The notes: a model not told the origin generated them from the sequence alone. A stretch of 64,000 bases of DNA from Rhodoferax sp. WC2427 (GCF_040822085.1 NZ_CP162006.1:1860001-1924000), one strand, 5' to 3'. Positions 1-8,823 are shown, counted from the stretch's first letter. Translations and numbers: made by a program.

Positions 1-668
1 AGCGCGGCGCGCTTGTCGCGCAAGGCGTTGTCGGTGGCAGCGAGGAAACTCAGGCCGGTGGACAGGCCGCGCCCGTTCACCAGCACGCGCGCGTGGCCGC
101 CGGTTTCGGCCAGCGCGGTGTACGGCTCCCAGGTGGCCCAGGCATCGACCGAGCCCTGGGTCAGGGCCAGTTTGGCATCGGGCGGGGCCAGAAAGCGCAG
201 GTGGATGTCGTCGGGCTTCAAGCCCACCGAAGCCAGCGCTTTGAGGGTGACGAAATGGCCGATGGAGCCGCGGTTGGTGGCCACGCTTTTGCCTTTGAGG
301 CTGCTGGCATCTTTGAGCGGCGAGTTGGGTGCCACCAGCACCGCGGTACCGTAAGCGTCCGAGCGATTGGCTGCAAAGGCCTTGACGCGGCTGCCTGCGG
401 CCAGGGTGAACAGCAGGGGCGCGTCGCCAATGGGGCCGAAGTCCACCGCGTCGGCGTTCAGTGCCTCGGCCAGCGGGGCCGCCGCCGGGAACTCGGTCCA
501 CTGGATGTCGTAGGGCAGGGTTTTGAGCTCGCCCGCGGCGTCCAGCAGGGCGCGCAGGCCGCCTTTTTGGTCGCCTGCGCGCAGCACCACCTTGGTTTGG
601 CTGTGGCCCAGCACGGGAGACAGGAAGGCCGCGGCCGACAGGAATTGTTGGAAGGTACGTCTTTGCAT
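1..668 (-). CDS. sulfonate-type ABC substrate-binding protein, partial (C-terminus outside window)
   Basis: This is the first ~222 residues of a periplasmic solute-binding protein of the SsuA/TauA (NitT/TauT) family, which hands organosulfur compounds to an ABC importer. It starts at ATG 668 with a basic stretch and hydrophobic signal peptide (MQRRTFQQFLSAAAFLSPVL). Typical family segments follow, such as DFGPIGDAPLLFTLAAG and SLKGKSVATNRGS. It lies 16 bases after the acyl-CoA dehydrogenase homologue and is the last visible gene of a leftward operon. That operon already has an SsuA-like protein at its head (6009-7034), so this second binding protein probably widens the substrate range. The frame is open to the window edge. 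Family is clear; the substrate is not. Confidence 0.82.
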   Translation of the reverse strand, partial: MQRRTFQQFLSAAAFLSPVLGHSQTKVVLRAGDQKGGLRALLDAAGELKTLPYDIQWTEFPAAAPLAEALNADAVDFGPIGDAPLLFTLAAGSRVKAFAANRSDAYGTAVLVAPNSPLKDASSLKGKSVATNRGSIGHFVTLKALASVGLKPDDIHLRFLAPPDAKLALTQGSVDAWATWEPYTALAETGGHARVLVNGRGLSTGLSFLAATDNALRDKRAA

Positions 669-684
669 AGTGTGGTGGGTGTGG

Positions 685-1839
685 TTAAGAAATCAGGATG
701 TGGCGGCCCGCAGCCATGCGGGCGCTGTCGTCTTGCGGGGTGTGGATGCGCCCGCACAGCACGTCGCGCAGGTGGCGCTGCAGCGGGTGGTGGCGCGACA
801 GGCCGTGGTTGCCCGCCAGCGACAGCGCGGCTTCCACCGCCTGCACGGCGTTGTTCGTCAGCAGGGATTTGAGGAGGCCGCTGTCGGTGGTGGACACCGG
901 CACGCCGGTATCCACGTCGCGGGCCAGGCCTGCGAGCAGGCGCTCGTTGGCCAGCAGCAGGGCCTGGATGCCGCCCACGGTTTCCTGGGCGCGGGGCAGG
1001 GTGGCCAGCGCGGCGCCCAGGTTGGCGGGTTTGCGCTGGCGCAGGAAGTCCACCGTCCAGTCGCGGGCGGCGCGGGCCACGCCGGTGTACAGCGCGCCCA
1101 GCAGCACCGCCATGTCGGTCTGCAAACCGGCATCCACGCCGCCCCATGCCTGGGGTTCGCGCAGGTCGATGGCGTTGTCCAGATCGACCAGCACGTCGTC
1201 AAACACCACGTCGTGGCTGCCGCTGGCGCGCAGGCCCAGGTGGTCCCAGGTCTCCACGATGCGGGTGCCGGACAGACCGGCGGGCACCAGCAGCGTGCCC
1301 ACGCGCGGCGTGGCCTCGTCGGTGCGCAGCCATACCGCGTACCAGCGCAGGATGGGTGCGCCGGTGGAATACAGCTTGTGGCCCGATACACGCCAGCCGT
1401 CGGGGGTCCAGCGGGCGGTGGTGCTGGGCAGGCCGCCGCGGGCAGGCGAACCCAGCTCGGGCTCGACCCGCAGGGCGTTGACCAGTGACACGCTGGCCAC
1501 TGACTCGCGCACCAGCCGCTCGGCCAGGTGCTGCGGCCAGGTGCGACCGGCCGGGCCGGTCTGGGCCATGCTGCGGTGCTGGATGTACTGCATCACCAGC
1601 ACCAGGGCAGTGGCCGGGCAGCCGTAGCCTACCGCACCAATCACTTCGCCCAGCTGCGCCAGCGTGGCCCCCTGGCCACCCAGGGGACGCGGTGCGGCCA
1701 GGGCCAGCAGGCCGGCCTGTTGCAGCGCGGCAAAGTTGTCGAACGGAAAGCTGGCATCGCGGTCATGGGCATCGGCGCGGGCCGCAAACTCCACCGCCAG
1801 GGTACGGGCCAACTGGCCGGGGTTGAGCGAGGCATTCAT
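685..1839 (-). CDS. acyl-CoA dehydrogenase-family flavoprotein, SfnC/DszC-like
   Basis: A 384-residue protein with the acyl-CoA dehydrogenase fold. The N-terminal helical domain opens with NPGQLARTLAVEFAARADAH, and the C-terminal helical domain ends near residues 340-384 with SLAGNHGLSRHHPLQRHLRD. Members found in sulfur clusters (SfnC, DszC-like) are FMN/FADH2-dependent and act on organosulfur compounds rather than fatty acyl-CoA. The usual catalytic glutamate of true acyl-CoA dehydrogenases is not evident in the expected region. It lies between the ssuD homologue (11-base gap) and a second ssuA-like gene, so a role in organosulfur desulfurisation is the best inference. The exact substrate is unknown. 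Confidence 0.78.
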   Translation of the reverse strand: MNASLNPGQLARTLAVEFAARADAHDRDASFPFDNFAALQQAGLLALAAPRPLGGQGATLAQLGEVIGAVGYGCPATALVLVMQYIQHRSMAQTGPAGRTWPQHLAERLVRESVASVSLVNALRVEPELGSPARGGLPSTTARWTPDGWRVSGHKLYSTGAPILRWYAVWLRTDEATPRVGTLLVPAGLSGTRIVETWDHLGLRASGSHDVVFDDVLVDLDNAIDLREPQAWGGVDAGLQTDMAVLLGALYTGVARAARDWTVDFLRQRKPANLGAALATLPRAQETVGGIQALLLANERLLAGLARDVDTGVPVSTTDSGLLKSLLTNNAVQAVEAALSLAGNHGLSRHHPLQRHLRDVLCGRIHTPQDDSARMAAGRHILIS

Positions 1840-1850
1840 GGCAACCCCAC

Positions 1851-2951
1851 TCAGGCGGCTTTGAGCGCTAAATGTTCTGCTTCCCGCTCGCGCTCGGCCA
1901 CCTTCTGGCGCACCAGGGGCAGCAGGTCACGGCCATAGGTGATGGTGTCCACCAGCGGGTCGAAGCCGCGGATCAGAAAGGTGGTGATGCCCAGGTCGTA
2001 GTACTTCAGCAGCGCGTCGGCCACCTGCTCGGGCGTGCCCACCAGCGAGGTGGAGTTGGAGCGGCCACCGTTCTCGCGCGCCAGCGCGGTCCACAGGTGC
2101 GCGTCCACCCTGTCCCCCTGGGCCGCATCGGCCAGCAGGCGGCGCGCGCCTTCGCTTTGCTGCGGGCCACCACGCGAGAAGCCCTGGCTGACCTTGAGGC
2201 GGCGGGTGTCTTCCAGAATCTGCTCGGCCTTGGCCCAGGCTTCGGCTTCAGTGGCCCCCAGGATGGGGCGGAACGAGATGCTGAACTCCACCGTGCGGCC
2301 GTGCTGGGCGGCGGCGGCGCGTACCTGGCGCACCAGGTCGCTGGCCTGCGCCAGCGACTCGCCCCACAGGGCGTACACGTCGGCATACTTGCCCGCCACC
2401 TGCAGCGCGGGGGCGGAGGCACCGCCGAAGTAGATGGGCACGTAGGGCGACTGCACCGGCTTGACTTCCGACCATGCGCCCTTGGCCTGGTAGTAGGTGC
2501 CTGCGTGGTCAAACGGCTGCTCGGATGTCCACACCCGGCGCAGCAGACCGATGTATTCGTCGCTGCGGGCGTAGCGCTCGTCGTGGCCCAGGAAGTCGCC
2601 GTCGCGCTGCTGGTCTTCGTCGGACCCGCCGGTGATGTAGTGCACTGCAACGCGGCCATTGGTGTAGTTGTCCAGTGTGGCCAGTTGCCGGGCCGACAGC
2701 GTGGGCGATACAAAGCCTGGGCGGTGCGCCAGCAGAAAGTGGATCCTTTGCGTGACCGAAGCGGCGTAGGCCACCGTCAGCAAGGTGTCGGGGCTGGTGG
2801 CGCTGGCGGGCACCAGGATGCGGTCAAAACCCGCATGCTCGTGCGCCTGGGCAAACACCCGCACATAGGCGGGGTCTACCGCCGGGCCGGTGTGGGGAAT
2901 GGTTTCGGAAACCTCGTGCGGCTGGATCATGCCGATGAACTGGACACCCAT
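1851..2951 (-). CDS. ssuD: FMNH2-dependent alkanesulfonate monooxygenase, SsuD-type
   Basis: A 366-residue luciferase-like (LLM) flavin monooxygenase. SsuD uses FMNH2 and O2 to split alkanesulfonates into an aldehyde and sulfite. Family landmarks include an N-terminal beta strand (MGVQFIGMIQPHE), the AHRPGFVSPTLSARQLATLD segment, and HYITGGSDEDQQRDGD near residue 105. Length is close to that of known SsuD proteins (about 380). Although it sits in the sulfonate operon, it has its own shared-motif promoter at 2982-3037, about 24 nt upstream by predicted start, so it may be transcribed independently. No flavin reductase (SsuE) is visible in the window. Methanesulfonate (MsuD-like) or sulfone-derived sulfinates are alternative substrates. 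Confidence 0.87.
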   Translation of the reverse strand: MGVQFIGMIQPHEVSETIPHTGPAVDPAYVRVFAQAHEHAGFDRILVPASATSPDTLLTVAYAASVTQRIHFLLAHRPGFVSPTLSARQLATLDNYTNGRVAVHYITGGSDEDQQRDGDFLGHDERYARSDEYIGLLRRVWTSEQPFDHAGTYYQAKGAWSEVKPVQSPYVPIYFGGASAPALQVAGKYADVYALWGESLAQASDLVRQVRAAAAQHGRTVEFSISFRPILGATEAEAWAKAEQILEDTRRLKVSQGFSRGGPQQSEGARRLLADAAQGDRVDAHLWTALARENGGRSNSTSLVGTPEQVADALLKYYDLGITTFLIRGFDPLVDTITYGRDLLPLVRQKVAEREREAEHLALKAA

Positions 2952-2981
2952 GTGAATTCCTTGTGGTGGATTGATGGGTGA

Positions 2982-3037
2982 ACGATAAAAGCGATGCTTT
3001 GCCGCGACAACGAAGAAAACCGTGTGTCCTCATGCGG
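2982..3037 (-). promoter_or_regulatory. shared sulfur-regulon promoter for ssuD
   Basis: On the minus strand a 29-bp box (3037 to 3009) begins CCGCAT and ends TTCGTT. It is followed by 21 bp and the -10 hexamer TATCGT (2987-2982). The predicted start near 2975 leaves a ~24-nt leader before ATG 2951. The box-to--10 distance is identical in eight promoters of this window. CysB control is inferred, not shown. Confidence 0.7.
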
Positions 3038-3053
3038 TTTCTGATTTCAATGG

Positions 3054-4187
3054 CTAATGCGGAAACCCGCCGCGCAGCAGCCGCACCGGTTCGTCGTCCA
3101 TGCGGCGGATCAGGCCGTCCAGGCCATCCCCTTTGGGGGCTGCGCTGGCCACGGTGGTGGTGCGGCACACCAGGTCGTCCACCGACCACGCCGCCTTGCC
3201 CGGCTGGCCCCGGGCGCGCAGCCAGCCGCCCCGGTCTACCAGCAGCTGGTTGCCCGCCAACTGCGCAGCCGGCACGCCGACGACCAGCGCCAGCGCGGTG
3301 CGCAGGGCGGGGACGTCGGCCTGGCATTCGGCATCGGGCGCGGCAGCACCCAGATGCACCGTCACCAGCCGGGGATCGTCTTGCAGATTGCTGTCTTCGG
3401 CGGCAATGCGCAGCCGCTGGCCGGTGAGCTCGCGCAGCGTGCGGTGTGCCCCCTGGCGACACAGCACGCGGGCGTCGGGCATGCGCACCGGGTAGGTCCA
3501 GGCACCAGACTCCTGCAGCGTTTGGCCCGAGGCGTTGGCCTGCAGGTAGTCCAGCACCTGCCACACCTGGGTGTCGCTGAGCTGCTGGCCAAAGCCGGGC
3601 ATGGTGGTGCTGCCATCGCGCGCCTGCATGCCGTGGCGGATGCGCCAAAAGAGTTCGCCGTCCAGCCGCTTCCACAGCAGCGAGCCGTTGAGTGTGGGCG
3701 GCCACATGGGCAGCTGGGCGGCATCCACGCCTTCGCCTTTGCCGTCCGCGCCGTGGCAGCGCAGGCACTGCTGCTGGTACACGGCCTGGCCGCGCACGAT
3801 GCTGTCGGCGGTGAAACCGCTGGGCGATGTGTGCAGGCTGGTGGGTACGGCGGGGGCCAGCAGCAAGCGGCTGTCGGGCCAGGGGGCCAGCAACAGCACG
3901 GCCACAGCACCGGTCCACAGCCCGTAGCGTGCGCGCCGCCAAAACAGAGAGACCGCCACAGTAAGCAGGGCCAGCAGCAGGCAGGCCAGCGAGGTGGCGA
4001 CCTGGCGCGCATGGCCTGCGTCCAGCGCCAGCATTTCCCCGGCGATGCGCTGCGCAAACGGCCAGGCAGGTTGGCCGTGGAGGTCGGGGGCCAGCCCCAG
4101 GGCATGCAGCAGCGCCCGCAGGCCAAGCTGGGCTTCTTGCAGCCAGGCCAGCAGCCCGTTCAGCCCCTCGGGCGATAGAGATGTCAA
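3054..4187 (-). CDS. membrane-anchored c-type cytochrome with unassigned C-terminal domain
   Basis: A 377-residue protein. Two hydrophobic helices lie at about residues 62-82 and 88-104. A class I cytochrome c domain follows with the haem motif CLRCH (141-145) and a likely axial Met196 in STTMPGFG. Residues ~225-377 form a further, Cys-containing extracytoplasmic domain that I do not recognise. It is tightly placed in the sulfonate operon, 6 bases after the ABC ATPase gene and 102 bases before ssuD. A haem protein is not a standard part of ssu operons. Oxidation of sulfite or another desulfonation product in the periplasm is a possible role, but that is inference. Confidence 0.72.
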   Translation of the reverse strand: MTSLSPEGLNGLLAWLQEAQLGLRALLHALGLAPDLHGQPAWPFAQRIAGEMLALDAGHARQVATSLACLLLALLTVAVSLFWRRARYGLWTGAVAVLLLAPWPDSRLLLAPAVPTSLHTSPSGFTADSIVRGQAVYQQQCLRCHGADGKGEGVDAAQLPMWPPTLNGSLLWKRLDGELFWRIRHGMQARDGSTTMPGFGQQLSDTQVWQVLDYLQANASGQTLQESGAWTYPVRMPDARVLCRQGAHRTLRELTGQRLRIAAEDSNLQDDPRLVTVHLGAAAPDAECQADVPALRTALALVVGVPAAQLAGNQLLVDRGGWLRARGQPGKAAWSVDDLVCRTTTVASAAPKGDGLDGLIRRMDDEPVRLLRGGFPH

Positions 4188-4193
4188 CCGCGT

Positions 4194-4979
4194 CTACCAG
4201 CTGGCGGCCAGGCCCAGCAGCGACAAGGCCTGGTGCCGCAGCGCTGCCAGCCGCGGGTCGCCCCGGTGGCGCGGGTAGGGCAGGTCGTTGACGAGTACCT
4301 GCTGGATGCGCGCGGGCCGGTCGGAGAGCACCACCACGCGTTGCGCCATGAACAAGGCCTCTTCTACATCGTGCGTCACCAGCAGCACCGAGAACCCGTT
4401 GCGCTGCCACAGCTCGACCAGCTCGGTCTGCATGGCCAGGCGGGTCAGTGCATCCAGCTTGCCCAGCGGCTCGTCCAGCACCAGCAGGCTGGGGTCGTTG
4501 ACCAGGGCGCGGGCCAGGGCCACGCGCTGCGCCATGCCGCCCGACAACTGGTGCGGCAGGGCCTTGGCAAAACTTTGCAGGCCCACCAGCGCCAGCGCTT
4601 CGTCCACGCGGTGGCCGTGGGTTTTGAGCAGGCCGCGTGCCTGCAGGCCCAGCGCCACGTTGTCCCACACGCTGCGCCAGGGGAACAGCGTCGGGTCCTG
4701 GAACACCACGATGCGCGACGGGTCGGGCTGGGTGATGGCCCGGCCGTCGTGTTGCAGGCTGCCCGCGGTGGCGGGTTCCAGCCCGGCCACCAGGCGCAGC
4801 AGGTTGGATTTGCCGCAGCCGCTGGGGCCCAGCAGGGCGACAAATTCGCCGGGCTGGATGTCCAGGTCCAGGTCGGCGATCACCTGCAGAGGACCTCCGG
4901 GCAGGTCGAACCAGTGGCTGACGTTGCGCACCGCAATGTGCGCGCCAGTGGAGGTGGAAGTTTGCACGGGGGCTACCAT
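4194..4979 (-). CDS. ssuB: sulfonate ABC transporter ATP-binding protein, SsuB-type
   Basis: A 261-residue ABC ATPase of the NitT/TauT class that energises import through the adjacent permease. Walker A is GPSGCGKSN; the Asn after the Ser is unusual, but the Lys and Ser that contact nucleotide are kept. The Q-loop region is VVFQDPTLFPW, the signature LSGGMAQRVALARAL, Walker B LLVLDEP, and the H-loop LLVTHDVEEAL. Its start overlaps the permease stop by 7 bases, implying translational coupling, and the cytochrome gene follows 6 bases after its stop. Assignment to sulfonates rests on the neighbours (SsuA-like proteins, SsuD), since ATPases of this class look alike. Confidence 0.86.
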   Translation of the reverse strand: MVAPVQTSTSTGAHIAVRNVSHWFDLPGGPLQVIADLDLDIQPGEFVALLGPSGCGKSNLLRLVAGLEPATAGSLQHDGRAITQPDPSRIVVFQDPTLFPWRSVWDNVALGLQARGLLKTHGHRVDEALALVGLQSFAKALPHQLSGGMAQRVALARALVNDPSLLVLDEPLGKLDALTRLAMQTELVELWQRNGFSVLLVTHDVEEALFMAQRVVVLSDRPARIQQVLVNDLPYPRHRGDPRLAALRHQALSLLGLAASW

Positions 4980-6004
4980 TTCACAATTCCTTTTTGCCAG
5001 GACAGCACCCGGTCGCGCAGCAGAAACAGCAGGCTGATCAGCCCGGAAAACAGCAGCGCCATCACCAGCAGCGCGGCGTACATGTTCGGGTAGGCGGCCC
5101 AGCCCTGCGCCCAGGTGAGATACCAGCCCAAGCCCGCTTTGACACCCAGCATCTCGGCCACCACCAGCGTGGCAAACGCATGGCCCAGGCCCATGAACAG
5201 GCCCACAAACACCTGGGGCAGTGCGGCAGGAATAGCCACCCGCAGCACCAGAAACCAGGGCGATGCGCCCAGGGTGCGGGCCACGTCATAGAAGTTCTTG
5301 TTGACACTGGCCACGCCGGACGCGGTGAGGATGGCCACCGGAAACGCCGTGCCCAGGGCAATCAAAAAGATGGCCGTGGACCAGCTGGACGGAAAGAAGT
5401 AGAACGAAATCGGCAGCAAGGCCGTGGTGGGCAGCGGCCCCAGCACGCGCAGCACCGGGTGCACCCAGTAGTTGGCCCGGCGCGACCAGCCGATCAGCAC
5501 CCCGACCAGAAAGCCCGCAGTGGCACCGATGCCGATACCCAGCGCCAGCAGCTGCAGCGAATGCGCCGCGCTCTCCAGCAGGCGCGGCCAGTCGGTGATG
5601 TAGACCTCGGCCAGGCTTTGCGGCGGTGCAAAAAAAGGCGGCGGCAGCGTGCCCAGCTTGGCGGTAGAGACTTCCCACACGCCCAGCCCCAGCGCGAGGG
5701 CCATCAGCCATGGCCCCAGCACGCGCACTTTGGCGGGCGTGGACGGCGCAAGCCCCAGCGCCAGCAGGGCCACGGCCACCACCCCGGCGAACCAGGCAAA
5801 TTCGGTGGTGTAGGCCCACTCGTTAAAGCCCTGCGGCTTGTTGGGCCACAGCGCTGTGAGCAGGCCCAGCGCGCCCCAGGCCAGGGCGGCGGCCAGGCCG
5901 GTCCACCAGGGCGTGTAGATGGCAGCGGCGCGGATCTGGGGTCGGCTGCGCTGCCGCGGCAAGGCGGGGGCAGGCAGGTGAAAGGCGTTTTCAGCGGTGC
6001 TCAT
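4973..6004 (-). CDS. ssuC: sulfonate ABC transporter permease, SsuC-type with extra N-terminal helices
   Basis: A 343-residue inner-membrane permease of the BPD_transp_1 type. The EAA-like coupling loop is visible as NFYDVARTLGASPWFLVLRVAIPAALP, in the second half. At 343 residues it is longer than a typical SsuC (about 260) because of roughly 80 extra N-terminal residues with additional hydrophobic helices (PWWTGLAAALAWGALGLLTA and WFAGVVAVALLALGLA). The gene begins 4 bases after the substrate-binding protein gene and overlaps the ATPase gene, so the three form a complete importer. The N-terminal extension is the only odd feature; its role is unknown. Confidence 0.86.
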   Translation of the reverse strand: MSTAENAFHLPAPALPRQRSRPQIRAAAIYTPWWTGLAAALAWGALGLLTALWPNKPQGFNEWAYTTEFAWFAGVVAVALLALGLAPSTPAKVRVLGPWLMALALGLGVWEVSTAKLGTLPPPFFAPPQSLAEVYITDWPRLLESAAHSLQLLALGIGIGATAGFLVGVLIGWSRRANYWVHPVLRVLGPLPTTALLPISFYFFPSSWSTAIFLIALGTAFPVAILTASGVASVNKNFYDVARTLGASPWFLVLRVAIPAALPQVFVGLFMGLGHAFATLVVAEMLGVKAGLGWYLTWAQGWAAYPNMYAALLVMALLFSGLISLLFLLRDRVLSWQKGIVKW

Positions 6005-6008
6005 GGTG

Positions 6009-7034
6009 TCAGGTCAAAACGTCGGCGTATACGTACTCGGCAAACTTCGCGGGGTCGGTGCCGGGCTTGAGCACGCCCACCAGCTTGAAGTCGCGGGCGT
6101 AGAACTCGATCTCTTTTTTCAGGTCGTTGCCGCTGGGGTGGTTGCGGTGGGTCAGCGTGCCCAGCACGGCGCGCAGGTCTTCCACCGGTACCTTGGAATA
6201 GGGGCTGTAGATGCGGGCGGTCTCGTTGGGGTAGTTGGCGATGAAGTCCGACGCCTCGGTGATGGCGCGGGCCAGCGCGGCGGCGGTGGGCTTGTCGTTG
6301 CGCACCAGCTTGCCGCTCACGCCCACCACGCAGCAGGTCTTGTTGGCGTACTCGCCCGACAGGTTGGTGGCCAGCTCGACCAGGCCCTTGGTGCGGCGCT
6401 CGACCAGGAACAGGTTCGGGTCGCCATCGGCAATCGCCTGGGCTTCGCCTTTTTCTACCGCCAGGCCCAGCATGTCGGCGGGAAACTGCCGCCAGCTCAC
6501 GTCTTTTTCCGGGTCCAGCCCGGCCTTGACCAGCAGCACCGAGAAGAAGTTTTTGCCCGGGCTGTTCAGGTCCGACACGGCAATGGTCTTGCCCTTGAGC
6601 TTGGCCAGACTGGTCACGCCTGCCGGGGCGTAGCCCACCAGCCGGGTGCAGCCGCCATGCGAGCTGCTGACCAGTTTCACGTCAAAGCCTGACTCCAGCG
6701 GCTTGATCCAGCGGTGCACCATGCCCACACCGGCATCGGCCTTGCTGGTGGCAATGCTCTCCAGCAACTGGTCGGTAGACCCTGCGAAGTTGACCAGCTC
6801 CACGTTCAAGCCGTGCTTCTCAAAAATGCCGCGCTCCAGCGCTACCGGCACCGCCGACAGGCACACCGCGCCCGCGTTCCATGCCAGTTTGATGTCGCGC
6901 AGCTTGCCCGCCGCACGCACATTGCGCCCCGCGATGGCCGCTGCGCCTGCCACACCGGCCAGGCCCGCGGCGCGCAGCCATTGGCGGCGGGACCAGGGGG
7001 GAATCAAACCCGGGTGATCGGGAAATGTGTGCAT
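6009..7034 (-). CDS. ssuA: sulfonate-type ABC substrate-binding protein with Tat-like signal
   Basis: A periplasmic solute-binding protein of the NitT/TauT family, 341 residues when started at ATG 7034. That start is preferred because AAAGAGG lies just upstream; an in-frame ATG at 7166 would overlap the promoter. The N-terminus carries a twin-arginine-like motif (SRRQWLRAAGLAGVAGAAAI) suggesting export by Tat. The mature part has family segments such as VNFAGSTDQLLESIATSKAD and KTIAVSDLNSPGKNFF. It is the first gene of a seven-gene leftward operon and has the shared sulfur-regulon promoter at 7069-7124. A sulfonate or related organosulfur substrate is inferred from ssuD downstream. Confidence 0.85.
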   Translation of the reverse strand: MHTFPDHPGLIPPWSRRQWLRAAGLAGVAGAAAIAGRNVRAAGKLRDIKLAWNAGAVCLSAVPVALERGIFEKHGLNVELVNFAGSTDQLLESIATSKADAGVGMVHRWIKPLESGFDVKLVSSSHGGCTRLVGYAPAGVTSLAKLKGKTIAVSDLNSPGKNFFSVLLVKAGLDPEKDVSWRQFPADMLGLAVEKGEAQAIADGDPNLFLVERRTKGLVELATNLSGEYANKTCCVVGVSGKLVRNDKPTAAALARAITEASDFIANYPNETARIYSPYSKVPVEDLRAVLGTLTHRNHPSGNDLKKEIEFYARDFKLVGVLKPGTDPAKFAEYVYADVLT

Positions 7035-7068
7035 GCCGTACCTCTTTGAAAATCTTGGATGGAAGGCG

Positions 7069-7124
7069 ATTGCACCGGATTTGGGTTGTTTTGGGAAAGA
7101 AGGAAAACAGGAATCCATATGCAA
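7069..7124 (-). promoter_or_regulatory. shared sulfur-regulon promoter for the ssu operon
   Basis: Minus-strand box from 7124 to 7096 begins TTGCAT and ends TTCTTT, a weaker match than TTCGTT. After 21 bp comes TGCAAT (7074-7069) in the -10 position. The GCAT core lies at the same distance as in four other members. The predicted leader before ATG 7034 is ~28 nt. It is the poorest of the eight matches but is placed like the others. Confidence 0.5.
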
Positions 7125-7195
7125 AGAATCCGCACGCAAGCGCCCCCGTTTGGGGTGCAATGGCAAACTTCCCGCGTTTCTTCCAATGGATACCC

Positions 7196-8806
7196 ATGAC
7201 CACCCCCATCCCTGAAAAAACCTACCTGGACGTGCGCCAGGCTCTGCTCGCCAAGCAGGAGATTGCCTTGATCGACGTGCGCGAAGAAGACCCCTTCGCC
7301 CAGGCCCACCCGCTGTTTGCCAGCAACATCGCCGCCGGGCGCATCGAGCTGGATGCCTGGAGCCGCATTCCGCGTCGCGACACGCCCATCGTGCTGCTGG
7401 ACAACGGCGAAGGCCTGGCCGCCCCGGCGGCCCGCACGCTGCACAAACTGGGCTACACCGATGTGGCGCTGCTGGCCGGTGGCCTGCAAGGCTGGGTGGA
7501 GGCGGGCGGCGAAATCTTCAAAGACGTGAACGTGCCCAGCAAGGCCTTTGGCGAGCTGGTGGAGTCGCAGCGCCACACGCCGTCGCTGTCCGCCGAAGAA
7601 GTCAAGGCCCTGATCGACCAAAACGCCGACGTGGTGGTGCTGGATGCCCGCCGCTTCGACGAATACCAGACCATGAGCATCCCCAGCGGCATCAGCGTGC
7701 CCGGCGCCGAGCTGGTGCTGCGCGCGCAGGCCCTGGCACCCGACCCCAACACCCGCATCATCGTCAACTGCGCGGGCCGCACCCGCAGCATCATCGGCAC
7801 CCAATCGCTGGTGAATGCGGGCATTCCCAACCCCGTATCGGCCCTGCGCAACGGCACCATCGGCTGGACGCTGGCCGGCCAGGTGCTCGACCGGGGTGCC
7901 GCCCGCCAGGGCCGCACCACCACAGAACACACCAGCCCCGATGCCGCCCGCCAGGCCCGCGCCGTGGCCGACCGCGCCGGTGTGCAGCGCGCGCACGCAA
8001 GCGACCTGCAGCGTTTTTCCGCCGACACCCCGCGCACCACCTACCTGCTGGACGTGCGCACCGCCGAAGAATTCGCCAGCGGCCACTTGCCCGGCTTCCG
8101 CAACGCCCCCGGCGGCCAACTGGTGCAGGAAACCGACGTGACCGCCCCCGTGCGCGGTGCCCGTATCGTGTTGGCCGATACCGACGGTGTGCGGGCGAAC
8201 ATGACCGCCTCCTGGCTGGCGCAAATGGCCTGGGAGGTATGGGTGTTGGAGTGGGTGCTGGACGGCACCCGGCCCGCCGACTGGAGCGCCACCGGCCCCA
8301 CTGCAGACACGCTGCCCGCGCCAGAAGGCCCCATCGCCGCCACCGACCCGGCCCAGCTCTGGGCCTGGCTGCAGGCCGGCCCCGACGGCCACACCGCCGT
8401 GCTGGACCTGACCACCAGCGTGAACTTCGTGAAGCGCCACATCCCCGGTGCCTGGTACGTGTCCCGCACCGGCCTGGCTGCGGCGTTGGCGAATATTCCA
8501 CCCGCCCACCGCTACGTGCTTACCTGCGGCAGCAGCCTGCTGGCCCGCTATGCCGTCGCCGATGTGGCCCGCCTAACCGGCGCAGAAGTGTGGGTTCTAG
8601 ACGGCGGCACCGCCGCCTGGATCGCCGCAGGCCTGCCCCTGGAAGAAGGCGAAACCCGCCTGGCCTCCCCGCGCACCGACCGCTACCGCCGCCCCTACGA
8701 AGGCACCGACAGCCTGCGGGCGGCCATGCAGGGGTATCTGGACTGGGAGTACGGGCTGGTGGAGCAACTGGGGCGGGATGGGACGCATGGGTTCAGGGTG
8801 ATTTGA
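7196..8806 (+). CDS. four-domain rhodanese protein (two active-site cysteines)
   Basis: A 536-residue protein of four tandem rhodanese domains at about residues 10-105, 130-235, 265-365 and 380-480. Rhodaneses move sulfane sulfur through a persulfidated cysteine. Domain 2 has the loop NCAGRTRS (Cys192) and domain 4 has TCGSSLLA (Cys444). The matching positions in domains 1 and 3 are aspartates (LLDNGEGL and LADTDGVR), so active and inactive domains alternate. There is no signal peptide, so it is probably cytoplasmic. It is divergent from the ssu operon. ATG 7196 is chosen; an in-frame ATG at 7160 would add 12 residues without similarity to the domain. Role in sulfur transfer during organosulfur use is inferred. 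Confidence 0.88.
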   Translation: MTTPIPEKTYLDVRQALLAKQEIALIDVREEDPFAQAHPLFASNIAAGRIELDAWSRIPRRDTPIVLLDNGEGLAAPAARTLHKLGYTDVALLAGGLQGWVEAGGEIFKDVNVPSKAFGELVESQRHTPSLSAEEVKALIDQNADVVVLDARRFDEYQTMSIPSGISVPGAELVLRAQALAPDPNTRIIVNCAGRTRSIIGTQSLVNAGIPNPVSALRNGTIGWTLAGQVLDRGAARQGRTTTEHTSPDAARQARAVADRAGVQRAHASDLQRFSADTPRTTYLLDVRTAEEFASGHLPGFRNAPGGQLVQETDVTAPVRGARIVLADTDGVRANMTASWLAQMAWEVWVLEWVLDGTRPADWSATGPTADTLPAPEGPIAATDPAQLWAWLQAGPDGHTAVLDLTTSVNFVKRHIPGAWYVSRTGLAAALANIPPAHRYVLTCGSSLLARYAVADVARLTGAEVWVLDGGTAAWIAAGLPLEEGETRLASPRTDRYRRPYEGTDSLRAAMQGYLDWEYGLVEQLGRDGTHGFRVI

Positions 8807-8823
8807 ACGGTGCCGTCTTTAGA

